A stretch of 64,000 bases of DNA from an uncultured Desulfovibrio sp. (GCF_902477725.1 NZ_CABSIF010000003.1:124001-188000); one strand, 5' to 3'. Positions 7,796 through 17,117 are shown, numbered from the stretch's first letter. Numbers and translations: made by a program. The notes: generated by a model from the sequence alone, not told the origin.

Positions 7796-9010
7796 ATGCC
7801 CAGGAAACACCTTCACGGCCCAGCGGCCCAGCAGACAGAAGCAGGTTTCATTGAGACCTTTGCCGCCATTTGCCGGGGCAACTTTTTGGTTGTCACCTGC
7901 ATCAACATGTTGTTGATGACGGACTACTATCTCATCTTTGTCACCGGCACGGCCCATGTGCAAAAAACCTTTGGCACCAGCCTGAGCACAGCAGGGCTGA
8001 CCTCGGGCATCATGGTCATCGGCTGCCTTGTGGGACGATTCCTTTCAGGCAACCAGCTCTCCACATTTGGGGGTAAACCCTGCCTGCTTGCGGGCCTGCT
8101 GCTGTTTACCGCAAGCATTGGCGGCCTGTTCCTGGTGGATTCTCTGCCCATGCTTTTTGTGCAGCGCTTTGCTGCCGGCTTTGGCATAGGCGTAGCCGGA
8201 ACCGCCACAGGAGCCATTGTGGCCTATGTGGTTCCTGTACGGTTTCATGGTCTGGGTATAGGTCTTTTTACCATGAGTGCCGCACTGGCGCTGGCCCTCG
8301 GGCCATTTTTGGGCATCTTCCTTTCCCTCAGGTACGGATACCACACCCTCATGCTGCTCAATGCGGGCATCAGCTTGCTGTGTCTGGGAATTTTCTGCTT
8401 TTTGCACAACCTGCCGCCCATGCGCCAGCCTGCGCGCCCGGTTTTGAGCCTGTACAGCTATATTGACCCGCGAGTGGTGCGCTTTTCTCTGGTGGCGCTT
8501 GCCGTGTGCCCGAGCTATGGCTGTATACAGGCATTCTTGCCTTCCTTTGCGGCGGAGCACGGACTCACGAGCACAGCCAGCATTTTTTTTCTGTGTTACG
8601 CCGGGGCGGCCATGCTCACGCGGCCCCAAAGCGGCCGCTTGTTTGACCGGCACGGCGAACACGTGATTTTGTACCCTGCCCTGTTGCTCACGGCTCTGGC
8701 CCTGTTTGTGCTTTCGCGCGCAGATAGCGCTGCCGTGCTGCTGTGCGCGGGCCTGCTGCTGGGCGTGGGCTTTGCCAACTTTCAATCTGTGGGGCAGGCG
8801 GTATCCCTCTCGCTGGTTTCACGCTCGCGCTATGCGCAGGCAACCACAACATTCTACATCTTCTTTGACCTTGGTATCGGCCTTGGGCCTTACATATTCG
8901 GCCATCTTATTCCTTCAATAGGCTACAGCGGCATGTATCTGACCCTGAGCATCGTAGTTCTGGCTTCGGTTGGCATATACCGTATTGTTCATGGTGGATG
9001 GGCGCGCTGA
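7796..9010 (+). CDS. Major facilitator superfamily transporter
   Basis: 404 residues with about 12 hydrophobic segments and a central cytoplasmic break near residues 205-225 (HNLPPMRQPARP). The loop between helices 2 and 3 (GRFLSGNQLSTFGGK) and its counterpart in the second half (RPQSGRLFDRHGE) correspond to MFS motif A. This layout is seen in drug-efflux-like MFS proteins. GGAGG precedes the start. It is transcribed away from the MarR gene and ends in a good terminator. The substrate is unknown; control by the adjacent MarR protein suggests a toxic or aromatic compound. Confidence 0.9.
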   Translation: MPRKHLHGPAAQQTEAGFIETFAAICRGNFLVVTCINMLLMTDYYLIFVTGTAHVQKTFGTSLSTAGLTSGIMVIGCLVGRFLSGNQLSTFGGKPCLLAGLLLFTASIGGLFLVDSLPMLFVQRFAAGFGIGVAGTATGAIVAYVVPVRFHGLGIGLFTMSAALALALGPFLGIFLSLRYGYHTLMLLNAGISLLCLGIFCFLHNLPPMRQPARPVLSLYSYIDPRVVRFSLVALAVCPSYGCIQAFLPSFAAEHGLTSTASIFFLCYAGAAMLTRPQSGRLFDRHGEHVILYPALLLTALALFVLSRADSAAVLLCAGLLLGVGFANFQSVGQAVSLSLVSRSRYAQATTTFYIFFDLGIGLGPYIFGHLIPSIGYSGMYLTLSIVVLASVGIYRIVHGGWAR

Positions 9011-9034
9011 ACCGGGGGCATGGCGCAGGGGTGC

Positions 9035-9060
9035 GCAAGCTGCGGGCTTGCCTCTTTTTT
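9035..9060 (+). terminator. Terminator after the MFS gene
   Basis: GCAAGC/GCTTGC stem (9035-9040 with 9046-9051) followed by CTCTTTTTT. Confidence 0.75.
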
Positions 9061-9112
9061 CCTCCGGTTGTAGGCTGATGGATAAAGATATTTCCCAAGC
9101 TACGAGGAATAC

Positions 9113-9865
9113 ATGGCAAACAAAAAGCCCCCCAAAAAGTCCGCAGATACTCCCACGGCAGCGCAGCTTTCCACGCCCGCCGACAGCACATCCACCCCGG
9201 AAACCGCCCCCCAGGCTGAACAGCCCCACGGCATCAGCAAGGTCAGCAAGGGTGTGTTTTTTGTAGGCATCGCCGTTGCCCTTGTGCTGGGCGTCTATGT
9301 GGGCAGCCTTGTGCCGTCAATATTCACGCAGGAACCCGCGCAACAAGCGCCCGCAGGCCAGACGCAGGCGGCTTCGCAGGCTTCGGGGCAGCCTTCCGCT
9401 CAGCCTTCCGGCCAGGCCAAGCAGGACAACCAGCCTCCCATTCCGCCCGAGCTGGCAGCCAAAATCGCCTCCATGGAACAAAATGTCCTTGCCAACCCCA
9501 AGGACGCGAACAACTGGACAGACCTTGGCAATCTTTATTTTGACACCGGCCAGTCGCGCAAGGCCGCCAGCGCCTACGAGCGTTCGCTGGCTCTTGCCCC
9601 TGACAATGCCGATGTGCTGACCGACCTTGGCATCATGTACCGCGAGCTTGGCGAATACGACAAGGCCGTGACGAGCTTCCGCCGCGCCTCCAGCGTCAAT
9701 CCCCGGCATGAAAACGCCATGTTCAACGAGGGCGTGGTGCTTTACTTCGACCTCAAGCGCAAGGACGACGCCATGAAGGCATGGCAGCGCCTGCTGGCAG
9801 CCAACCCCGCTGCGCGCGCTCCTGACGGGCAGTCTGTTTCTGACGTAATCAGAAACCTGCGCTAG
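9113..9865 (+). CDS. Membrane-anchored tetratricopeptide-repeat protein
   Basis: 250 residues. A Pro/Ser/Thr-rich N-terminus (1-42) precedes one transmembrane helix (about 45-66: GVFFVGIAVALVLGVYVGSLV), a Gln/Ala-rich linker (70-108) and two to three TPR units (from about residue 130: NWTDLGNLYFDTGQSRKAAS, DVLTDLGIMYRELGEYDKAV, ENAMFNEGVVLYFDLKRKDD). It resembles CcmH/CycH-type or YfgM-type TPR proteins anchored in the inner membrane. GAGG lies before the start. It sits 125 bp upstream of the giant hybrid-kinase-like gene on the same strand and may be co-transcribed with it. The partner protein is unknown. Confidence 0.8.
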   Translation: MANKKPPKKSADTPTAAQLSTPADSTSTPETAPQAEQPHGISKVSKGVFFVGIAVALVLGVYVGSLVPSIFTQEPAQQAPAGQTQAASQASGQPSAQPSGQAKQDNQPPIPPELAAKIASMEQNVLANPKDANNWTDLGNLYFDTGQSRKAASAYERSLALAPDNADVLTDLGIMYRELGEYDKAVTSFRRASSVNPRHENAMFNEGVVLYFDLKRKDDAMKAWQRLLAANPAARAPDGQSVSDVIRNLR

Positions 9866-9990
9866 GCACAGCTGCGGCCAAAAGCCGTCCCAGCACGACA
9901 AACCGCCCCCTGCATCGGATTTGGAGGCGCATTCGCGCCTGAAGGGGGAAAGACCATAGATAGATCGGTGATCATACAGGCGGAACGACC

Positions 9991-12900
9991 ATGACTCTCA
10001 CTCCCTCCGGCATTTCGCGTGCGTTGCTGCGCGCCTGCGCCCTTTTTTTGTGCATAGCCTGCGCAGGTATTGGAGCGCCGTCGACGGCGCACAGCGGCAT
10101 GATTCCGCCCGTGTTGCGTTCAGCAAGCACGCCGCTGCTGCCCGACCTGCAATACTTTATTGACGTGACGGGAACCATGGATGTGGAGGAGGCTGCCGCC
10201 CCTTCCAACAGCCAGATGTTCAAACCCCTGAACGTCAAGGAACTGCCGCGAGTCACCGGAGTGATGTGGCTGCGCTTTACCTTGGCCCCTCTGCCCGCAG
10301 GGGGGCGCTCGCAGGCCATGCTGCTGGACATGGGGCCGGATGTTCCGGCTGACCCTGTTCTGTACGAACCTGCCGCCAACCCAACGACAGACAGCGTTGA
10401 ATGGCGCGAGATTCTCCCGAGCCACCGCAATGTGATGCTGCTGCCCGAGCCGGGGGCCGACCCGATCACCTGCTATATTCGCCTGGACGGCCTGCCGGGC
10501 ATCTGGTTTTCCCCCATGCTGCGCAGCCCGCAGGACGCCGCCTCCAACTGGGGCAGCCTTGCAGGCACTGCCGCCCTGCTGGCTCTTGCCGTGGTCATGC
10601 TGCTGTGCCTTTTGCGCGGACTCTCCGAAAGGGGCCAGTGGCGCATCTGGACAGCGCTTTACGTGGGCGTTGCTCTTGCGCAGGGCATAGTTGGCATGCC
10701 TGCCTACGGCTCCGGCAGCATAACCCTGAATCAGGCCCTGGCGGTGCTTGCGCCTGGTCTGGCGCTCATGCTCCTGCCCCACGTGGGCCGTCATCTTATG
10801 CGTACGAGGGGCCGCTCCCCCCTGCTGGACGCCCAGTTTATATTGCTTTCCCTGCCGGGAGCGGCACTGGCCCTGCTGCCGCTCCTCCCCGGTTTTAGCT
10901 GGAGCATCCGTTTTCTTTCCCTCTGGCCTGCCTGCACGGCGATCTTTACCCTGAGCGCCCTTGGCGGGGCCCTCATGGGCCTTGGCGGCTCACGGCGTTT
11001 TCTTTTGGGCTGCCTTGTGCCGCCCCTGTTTGTGGCTGCGGGCGTCATGGGGCTTGATTACGGCTACGCCGCAAATCTGCTGGCTTCTGCTCCGCTTTGG
11101 GGCACGGCCCTGAGCGCCCTGCTCATTGCCGGAACAGGCATGCCGCGTGATGCCGCCCAAACTGAAGAAGCCAACAAGGCCACAAAGCGCGAATCCGCAG
11201 CGGCGAGCAAACGTAACGCTGCCGCGCTGGATGCAGCGCTGATCAGTTCCAGCCTTGGCGCCGGGCCAAACGATGGCCCCATCAGTCTTGATACCCCGCT
11301 GGACGACCCCAATCTGCGTCTCTTGCCTCCCTCTGCCGTCACAGGCAAAACCGCCGCTGACTTTTCCGCCCTGCCGGTGGATATTTCTGACAATTCCGAT
11401 CTGGAACCAGTTGCAGCGCCTGCCAGAAACCAGAAAAAATCCGCCTCCGCCGTTGATCCCGGCATATGGGAAAATCTGCTGCGCCCGCCGCTGGATCGCC
11501 TCATGCGCGAAGGCGCGGCTCTCGGCCATTGCTCTCTGCCACCTGCGGTGCGCCAGTATGCCGAGAACATGCTTGGCGCGGCTGGCGATCTTGCCAGAAT
11601 TATTGACAATCCCGGCAAAGAGCTGGATCAGACCAGCGTTGGCGAACAGCGCGCAGCTTTCAACCTGCAACACCTTGTACGCGAGGCGCACGATGCCGTG
11701 ACCGCCGCCGCCGAGAACTCGGGTATTGGCCTTGCGTGGTACATGCCCCCGCTGTTGGGGCACATGTATGAGGGACAGGCCCGCGCCCTGCGCGAAACCC
11801 TCGGCCTGCTGCTTGAAAGCGCCGTACGCGCCACCAAAAGAGGTGCAGTGCACCTTTCTGTGCGGCGTGTGCCCGAAACCGCCGATCCGGGCCATCTGCT
11901 GTTTACTGTGACCGACACCGGGGCGGGCATTCCGCCGCGCGACAGATCATCACTGGCGCTCACCCGCGCATGGGAACTGGCCGGTTCCAACAGCGGTTAC
12001 CTCAATGTGGAATGCGGCCCACAGGGAACATCCATTGCCTTTACCCTGCGCCTGAAGCCGCTGGAGAACGAAACCGAAGCAGAAGCTGCGCCGGAACCAC
12101 AGCGCGCGCCCACCATTACAGTGGTGGCCGAAAGCGCCGTTGACCGTCAGGCGTTAGCCCACATGATAACCACCCTCGGCTGCAACAGCACCCAGGCCCG
12201 CAGCATGCGGGAAGCGCTGGAATGCAACCGCGAAGCTCCCGCACTCATGCTGGTGACTCAGGATCCCCACGACGGCCCCGCAGAGGCGGACGCTCTGGGG
12301 CGCTTTGAGGCCGAAGCCCTCAAGGCCGGGCTGCCCGTGTTCAAGGCCCTTGCCGTCACCAAGGACAATACCCGCTGGGATGAACTGGCAGACACGGGAT
12401 ACACCCACGCCCTGCTTGAACCTGTGGACGCGGAAGCCTTTGCCGCTACCCTGCGGGAAGTGCTGGACGAAGCTGGATTTACAGACCATGGCCCGGCTGT
12501 GTCAGCAGTGTCGGCCCCTGTCCCTGCGGCAGAAGAAAACGATCCTGTGCAGCCCGCAGAGGATATTCCCCTGCCCGCTCACGAGGAAAATTCGCCCGAG
12601 TCCGAGAGCCTGCCTGCCGATGCTGCACCCAGCGTACAGGCACAGGAGCAGAACCAGCTGCCCGATCTCTTTGGCCACGACGCCTCCTTGCAGGATGCCC
12701 TGCCCGACACGGGCGCATCCGTGGATTCTCAGCCGCTGACAATGCCGCTACCGCATGATGGGTTGCTGTCTTCCCCGCAATCGCTGAATTTTGGCACCGC
12801 CGACCAGTCTGGCATGCTGCTGCCCATGATGGAAGATTCCCCGCAGGCAGAAGAAGACGCGCCCATTGAACTGACTGATCTTTTGCCCCCCGAGGACTCT

Positions 12901-14826
12901 GCACAGGATGCCGGACAGGCGCTTGTTGCCATGCCTGACACTCCAGAAATTTCCCTGGAGGAACCTGCCGCCGCTGTTCCCGCTCCTGTAGAAAAGGAAG
13001 CAGCCCCGGTAGAAGAGCAAACTGCGTCTCAGCAGCCTGAACCGCTGGATATTTTGCCGGATGCGGCCCAGTCAGAGCCTCTGGGCATGCAGGACGATGC
13101 AGAGCATCAGCCCGAAGCGCAGCCGGAAATTATTACGGAGATTTTGCCCGAGCCATCGGCAGAAGAGCCGCAGGAAGCTGACGCTGCTACCCCGCAGCAG
13201 GAAGCCTCGCAGGCGGCGAGCAACACTGACGCTGAATTTATGGCCTCGGCTGGCCTTGAAGGCCCGCTGTGGGCGGCAGAAGCCCCTGCGGCCCCGCAGG
13301 CGAACGAGCTGGCGCCTGAACCCGCACGGGAACCCGATGCGGTGGAACAGGCGGAACTCGTCACAGATACGCCCGCAGCCGCACCTGTTCTGGAAGCAAC
13401 GGAGCAAATGCCTGCCCCGGACAAGGCACCTGCTCCAATTGAAACGCTTGACTGGCCCGAACCGGAACAGCATCCCGGCCCCGCTCCTGCCGCCCGGGAA
13501 ACTGTTACTCCGGCGGAATTTCTTGAGGCAGCCCTGCCTTCGGATCCGGTTTTGCCCACAGAGCCAGACGAACAGCCCATTGCCGAAAGCGCCGACACTC
13601 TCAAGGCCATGACGGGTCGGGCCGGCGAAGCCACGCTTTCCCCTGTCAACACACAGGGTTTTGATGTTCCCGCGCCTGCTGGCAAGGGCGCATGGGATAC
13701 CTACAGCCTTCAGGATGAATGGGTGGGTGAACCCATGCCCATTGGCACCCCCATCAAAACAGCCAGCCCTGCGGCGCAGTCTGCGGTCCAATCTGCGCCA
13801 CAGTCTGCGCCAGGTTTTGTGCAAGGCATGCCACAGACATCCGCACGGGATGCCCTGTCTGCCGCTCGCCCGCCTGCTGCGCCCGCCAGAGAAGAAAAAA
13901 GCTATGTCAGCCCCAGCCTCGCGCACCCTGGGGAATGGGTGGGTGAACCTATGCCCATGACCAAGCCCGCCAGGCAGGATGATGCCTCCGGTGCGGTCAA
14001 CCAGGACTCCAAGCAGGATTCCGGGCATACTGCTGATGAAAGACGTTCCCGCCAGGTTGAAATGCCGCGCACCGCAACAGGGCGGCTCATTCTCAAACTG
14101 CTGGGCAGCGCTGGCGACCGCCCCCTTGGGGCAGACAACGAGCCACTGCCCGGCGGCAAGCCTGATCTCATGGCGGATCTAGCGGCCATGCCCCGGCAGG
14201 ACACTATGCAGGCCGAGTCCCCAGCGCTTGCTGGCACGTCCGGCGCAGAGTCGCCTGCCGGAGTTTCTGCCAACGTTGCGGAACCCCAGCGTACCGCCGC
14301 GCACCTCAAGGGCAAGGCAACTGGCAATTCCATCATGAATTTCATTGCAGGCGCGGCAGAGGCGCTGCGCCATAACGGGCATGACAACGCCCAGCATGCG
14401 CCTCAAGGCGGTCACTCCGGTGAAACACCACCTGCACAAACCCCTGAGGCAGAGAGCTATAGTACGCCCCCTGCGGAGCAAAGAACCGTGGAGCCACAAC
14501 CTGCCGCATTTGCGCCGCAGGCTCCTGTGCAGCCCACCGCCCCGCGTGAAACGGACCAAACTATTCCGCAGCTTGTGGCGCGGCTTGATGCCGCCATGGA
14601 CGATGCACAGCAGGGCTTCAAAAACCGCCGCTGCGCGGTGGTGGGTGACGCTGCCAACCGCATTGCCTCGGAATCCGATGCCTTTGGCTTCCGCGTGCTG
14701 GCCCGTATGGCCCGGTGTGTGGAACGCGCCGCCAAGGCCAATGACATGAACGCACTGCGCGACCTGCTGCCCGAGCTGGCCGTGGCAGTTGAACGCAACC
14801 GCATCGGCCTGACCCCGCGCCGCTAA
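9991..14826 (+). CDS. Giant 7TM protein with degenerate hybrid histidine kinase, receiver and HPt domains
   Basis: 1611 residues. Order: signal-like N-terminus (1-35); extracytoplasmic 7TMR-DISMED2-like domain (about 40-180); about seven membrane helices (185-390); DHp/HATPase region (490-690); receiver-like domain (706-825); a long acidic Pro/Ala-rich linker (830-1500) with two copies of EWVGEPMP (W1244, W1316); a C-terminal HPt-like helical domain (about 1524-1605). The order is that of a hybrid kinase, but the key residues are changed: N495 at the H-box His, S610 at the N-box Asn, SLAL for the GLGL G2 box, T756 at the receiver Asp, E810 at the receiver Lys, N1556 at the HPt His. Only the G1 box DTGAGI (642-647) is intact. 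AGGCGGAACGACC precedes the start. I infer a signalling scaffold or pseudokinase; no function can be named. Confidence 0.75.
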   Translation: MTLTPSGISRALLRACALFLCIACAGIGAPSTAHSGMIPPVLRSASTPLLPDLQYFIDVTGTMDVEEAAAPSNSQMFKPLNVKELPRVTGVMWLRFTLAPLPAGGRSQAMLLDMGPDVPADPVLYEPAANPTTDSVEWREILPSHRNVMLLPEPGADPITCYIRLDGLPGIWFSPMLRSPQDAASNWGSLAGTAALLALAVVMLLCLLRGLSERGQWRIWTALYVGVALAQGIVGMPAYGSGSITLNQALAVLAPGLALMLLPHVGRHLMRTRGRSPLLDAQFILLSLPGAALALLPLLPGFSWSIRFLSLWPACTAIFTLSALGGALMGLGGSRRFLLGCLVPPLFVAAGVMGLDYGYAANLLASAPLWGTALSALLIAGTGMPRDAAQTEEANKATKRESAAASKRNAAALDAALISSSLGAGPNDGPISLDTPLDDPNLRLLPPSAVTGKTAADFSALPVDISDNSDLEPVAAPARNQKKSASAVDPGIWENLLRPPLDRLMREGAALGHCSLPPAVRQYAENMLGAAGDLARIIDNPGKELDQTSVGEQRAAFNLQHLVREAHDAVTAAAENSGIGLAWYMPPLLGHMYEGQARALRETLGLLLESAVRATKRGAVHLSVRRVPETADPGHLLFTVTDTGAGIPPRDRSSLALTRAWELAGSNSGYLNVECGPQGTSIAFTLRLKPLENETEAEAAPEPQRAPTITVVAESAVDRQALAHMITTLGCNSTQARSMREALECNREAPALMLVTQDPHDGPAEADALGRFEAEALKAGLPVFKALAVTKDNTRWDELADTGYTHALLEPVDAEAFAATLREVLDEAGFTDHGPAVSAVSAPVPAAEENDPVQPAEDIPLPAHEENSPESESLPADAAPSVQAQEQNQLPDLFGHDASLQDALPDTGASVDSQPLTMPLPHDGLLSSPQSLNFGTADQSGMLLPMMEDSPQAEEDAPIELTDLLPPEDSAQDAGQALVAMPDTPEISLEEPAAAVPAPVEKEAAPVEEQTASQQPEPLDILPDAAQSEPLGMQDDAEHQPEAQPEIITEILPEPSAEEPQEADAATPQQEASQAASNTDAEFMASAGLEGPLWAAEAPAAPQANELAPEPAREPDAVEQAELVTDTPAAAPVLEATEQMPAPDKAPAPIETLDWPEPEQHPGPAPAARETVTPAEFLEAALPSDPVLPTEPDEQPIAESADTLKAMTGRAGEATLSPVNTQGFDVPAPAGKGAWDTYSLQDEWVGEPMPIGTPIKTASPAAQSAVQSAPQSAPGFVQGMPQTSARDALSAARPPAAPAREEKSYVSPSLAHPGEWVGEPMPMTKPARQDDASGAVNQDSKQDSGHTADERRSRQVEMPRTATGRLILKLLGSAGDRPLGADNEPLPGGKPDLMADLAAMPRQDTMQAESPALAGTSGAESPAGVSANVAEPQRTAAHLKGKATGNSIMNFIAGAAEALRHNGHDNAQHAPQGGHSGETPPAQTPEAESYSTPPAEQRTVEPQPAAFAPQAPVQPTAPRETDQTIPQLVARLDAAMDDAQQGFKNRRCAVVGDAANRIASESDAFGFRVLARMARCVERAAKANDMNALRDLLPELAVAVERNRIGLTPRR

Positions 14827-14884
14827 GCGGCCGCTGTCATCAGGCGCAACCAGCATTGTGATAACCTTTGACCCAAGGGAAGCC

Positions 14885-15307
14885 ATGTATAAGACTATTC
14901 TGATCCCTGTAAGCGGAAAAAACGGCCTCAGCCGAGCCAAATCTGCCCTGAGTCACGCCAAAAAACTTGCCAGCGGCGATATTGTCCTCCTGCACATTTT
15001 TGAACCGCTGCCCCAGATTGTCGGTGGCGAAGCCCACGCCGAACTTCTGGCGGAGCAGAAGGCCAAGGGACAGACCCTGCTGAACACTGTGGTGGCGGAA
15101 ATGGAAAAGCCCGTCGGGTCTGTGCGCTGCCGCATAGAAGAAGGCACCACGGCTGAAACCATCATTCGCGTGGCACATGAGGAAAATGCAGACCTTATCA
15201 TCATGTTCACTGACGGGCGCGACGGGCTGCAAGACATGCTGCTCGGCTCCATAACAGAACGTGTGCTGCGCAATACCGATACGCCGCTGCTGGCCATACG
15301 CCGCTAA
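14885..15307 (+). CDS. Universal stress protein (UspA family)
   Basis: 140 residues. Starts MYKTILIPVSG like most Usp proteins. The second half has EEGTTAETIIRVAHEENADLIIM, the usual helix-strand before the nucleotide loop, and ends GSITERVLRNTDTPLLAIR. The phosphate-binding pattern is shortened: G-x2-G (GRDG) is followed by GS after six residues, not nine, so ATP binding is uncertain. AAGGGA precedes ATG 14885; an in-frame ATG at 14858 adds nine unconserved residues. It lies 58 bp after the giant kinase-like gene. Confidence 0.88.
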   Translation: MYKTILIPVSGKNGLSRAKSALSHAKKLASGDIVLLHIFEPLPQIVGGEAHAELLAEQKAKGQTLLNTVVAEMEKPVGSVRCRIEEGTTAETIIRVAHEENADLIIMFTDGRDGLQDMLLGSITERVLRNTDTPLLAIRR

Positions 15308-15455
15308 GTACCGCGCCATCAGTTCTGGGTGTGGCGACGCAAAATGTTTGTGAAGGCTGACTGTCACCTAGCCCGTCTTATACGCAGACATCCCTCGCCG
15401 CCCGGCCTTTAACCGCGCGCACCCACTGCTGACGCGCTCTCACTGTGGGAAAACA

Positions 15456-16871
15456 ATGCTGCTATTTTTTGAAACACTGGGCCTCCTGGTCGCCCACATA
15501 CTTTCGTGGGTTGCCGTCTGCCATGCCCTGCTGACCAAACACGACCCCCGCGCGGCCCTTGGCTGGACTGTCACGGCCCTGTTTCTGCCTGTTGTAGGCC
15601 CCATCCTGTATGCCTGTTTTGGCATCAGCAGAGCAGAAAGCAGGGCCAGCCGCATCATGCGGCGGCAACAGCCTCTGGAGCCGGATTATGCCCATCCGCC
15701 TCTTTCCAAGGTCCCACCGGAAAATATCCCTGACAGCATAGCCCGCATGGAACACATCGGGCGAGTGCTCACCGAGCAGCACCTGAGCACCGGCAATACC
15801 GTCACCCCTTTGCGCAACGGCGATCAGGCATACCCGGCCATGCTTGCTGCCATAGACAATGCCAAGGATCACGTTTTTCTCTGCACCTATATTTTCAACG
15901 CAGGCCAGGTTGCAACGGCCTTTGGCGAGGCCCTGGCCCGTGCTGCGGAGCGCGGCGTGGACGCCCGCCTGTTGGTGGACGGCATCGGCATGCTCTATTC
16001 CCTGCGCAAGCCGTGGAAAAAACTCGCCAAGCGCGGGGTGCGCGTGGCCCTGTTCATGCCGCCGCGCCTGTTTCCGCCCAATTTCAGCATCAACCTGCGC
16101 AACCACCGCAAAATGCTGGTGTGCGACACCATGGCCTTTACCGGCGGTATGAACATAGCGGACGACAACATCGCCGCAGGCAAGACCAGGTATGTGCAGG
16201 ACATGCACTTTCAGTGCGAAGGCCCAATTGTGGATCAGTTGCGCCGCGCATTTTTGCTCAACTGGGGTTTCTGCACCAATAACTACACCCCCCTGCCGCC
16301 AACCACCACCCTGCCGCGCGGCGAAAGCCGCTGCCGCATAATCATGGACGGCCCCGGCTCCGAGGCGGATATCCTCAACGACATCTACTGCGCCGTCATC
16401 AATGCGGCCCGGCGCTCCGTGCGCATCATGACGCCCTACTTTCTGCCCTCGCACGGGCTGGTTTCCGCACTGCGCTCCGCAGGGCAGCGCGGTGTGGACG
16501 TGCGCGTTGTGCTGCCTGAAAAAAACAATCTCTTCTACGTGCACTGGGCGCAGTACCGCCTGCTGCCCACCCTGCTGGAAGCAGGCGTGCGCGTATGGTA
16601 CCAGCAGCCCCCCTTTGCCCACACCAAGCTGCTGGCCGTGGACGGCTACTATTCACAGATAGGTTCGGCCAATCTGGACGCCCGCAGCCTGCGCCTGAAC
16701 TTTGAGCTGAACATGGAAGTGTTCAACCCGGATGTGCACGACCAGATTACCGCCCACATAGACAGGGCCATCATCACGGGACGCGAAATCACCAGGGATT
16801 ACCTTGCCGCCCTGCCCCTGCCCGTAAAGCTGCGCAATGCCGCCTGCTGGATATTTTCACCCTATCTGTAA
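15456..16871 (+). CDS. cls: Cardiolipin synthase-type phospholipase D
   Basis: 471 residues. Two N-terminal membrane helices (about 4-24 and 30-55, with the Asp-Pro-Arg-Ala-Ala-Leu-Gly-Trp signature of ClsA-type N-termini) are followed by two PLD domains. HKD motif 1 is NHRKMLVCD..AFTGGMNIAD; motif 2 is HTKLLAVDGYYSQIGSANLDARS. Both catalytic His/Lys pairs are intact. The enzyme makes cardiolipin from two phosphatidylglycerols at the inner membrane. GGGAAAA precedes the start. Single gene; a nested hairpin follows at 16886-16939. Confidence 0.92.
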   Translation: MLLFFETLGLLVAHILSWVAVCHALLTKHDPRAALGWTVTALFLPVVGPILYACFGISRAESRASRIMRRQQPLEPDYAHPPLSKVPPENIPDSIARMEHIGRVLTEQHLSTGNTVTPLRNGDQAYPAMLAAIDNAKDHVFLCTYIFNAGQVATAFGEALARAAERGVDARLLVDGIGMLYSLRKPWKKLAKRGVRVALFMPPRLFPPNFSINLRNHRKMLVCDTMAFTGGMNIADDNIAAGKTRYVQDMHFQCEGPIVDQLRRAFLLNWGFCTNNYTPLPPTTTLPRGESRCRIIMDGPGSEADILNDIYCAVINAARRSVRIMTPYFLPSHGLVSALRSAGQRGVDVRVVLPEKNNLFYVHWAQYRLLPTLLEAGVRVWYQQPPFAHTKLLAVDGYYSQIGSANLDARSLRLNFELNMEVFNPDVHDQITAHIDRAIITGREITRDYLAALPLPVKLRNAACWIFSPYL

Positions 16872-16885
16872 AACCCATGCAAAAA

Positions 16886-16939
16886 GCCCCCAAGGTGTCC
16901 CTCAGCCCACATTACGGGCTAAAAAAACACCTTGGGGGC
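16886..16939 (+). terminator. Nested hairpin after cls
   Basis: 13-bp perfect outer stem GCCCCCAAGGTGT (16886-16898) with its complement at 16927-16939; the loop holds a second hairpin AGCCC/GGGCT (16904-16920). No T tract follows, so termination may be weak or factor-dependent. Confidence 0.55.
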
Positions 16940-16963
16940 CTGAGCATGCATCCCTGAACCAAA

Positions 16964-17117
16964 CTAGGGGCTGTTTCTCAATAAAAGATTTTACGCCGAG
17001 GACAAGGAAAACAGTGTTTTTTACGGCAGGGGTGGACGCTTTCTGTCCATGACTGGAGTAAAAAATGCTGGATGACGCAGTGACCGGCCAAAAGAATTAT
17101 TGAGAAACGCCCCCTAG
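16964..17117. mobile_element. MITE-like element (146 bp) with 4-bp CTAG target duplication
   Basis: Terminal inverted repeats of 17 bp: GGGCTGTTTCTCAATAA (16968-16984) and the reverse complement of 17097-17113, GGGGCGTTTCTCAATAA (15/17 identical). Each end is flanked by CTAG (16964-16967 and 17114-17117), which fits the YTAR target of IS5-group elements. The 112-bp interior has no transposase and is AT-richer than its flanks. The right CTAG supplies the TAG stop codon of the minus-strand gene at 17114-17800. It is best read as a non-autonomous MITE mobilised by an IS5-family transposase elsewhere. Confidence 0.8.

Noticed and set aside
13681..13962. CRISPR-like or tandem DNA repeat
   Set aside because: Only two copies of an encoded EWVGEPMP motif, 216 bp apart, inside a protein linker.
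15462..16622. 386-codon minus-strand frame opposite cls
   Set aside because: Antisense to intact PLD motifs; composition of a shadow frame.
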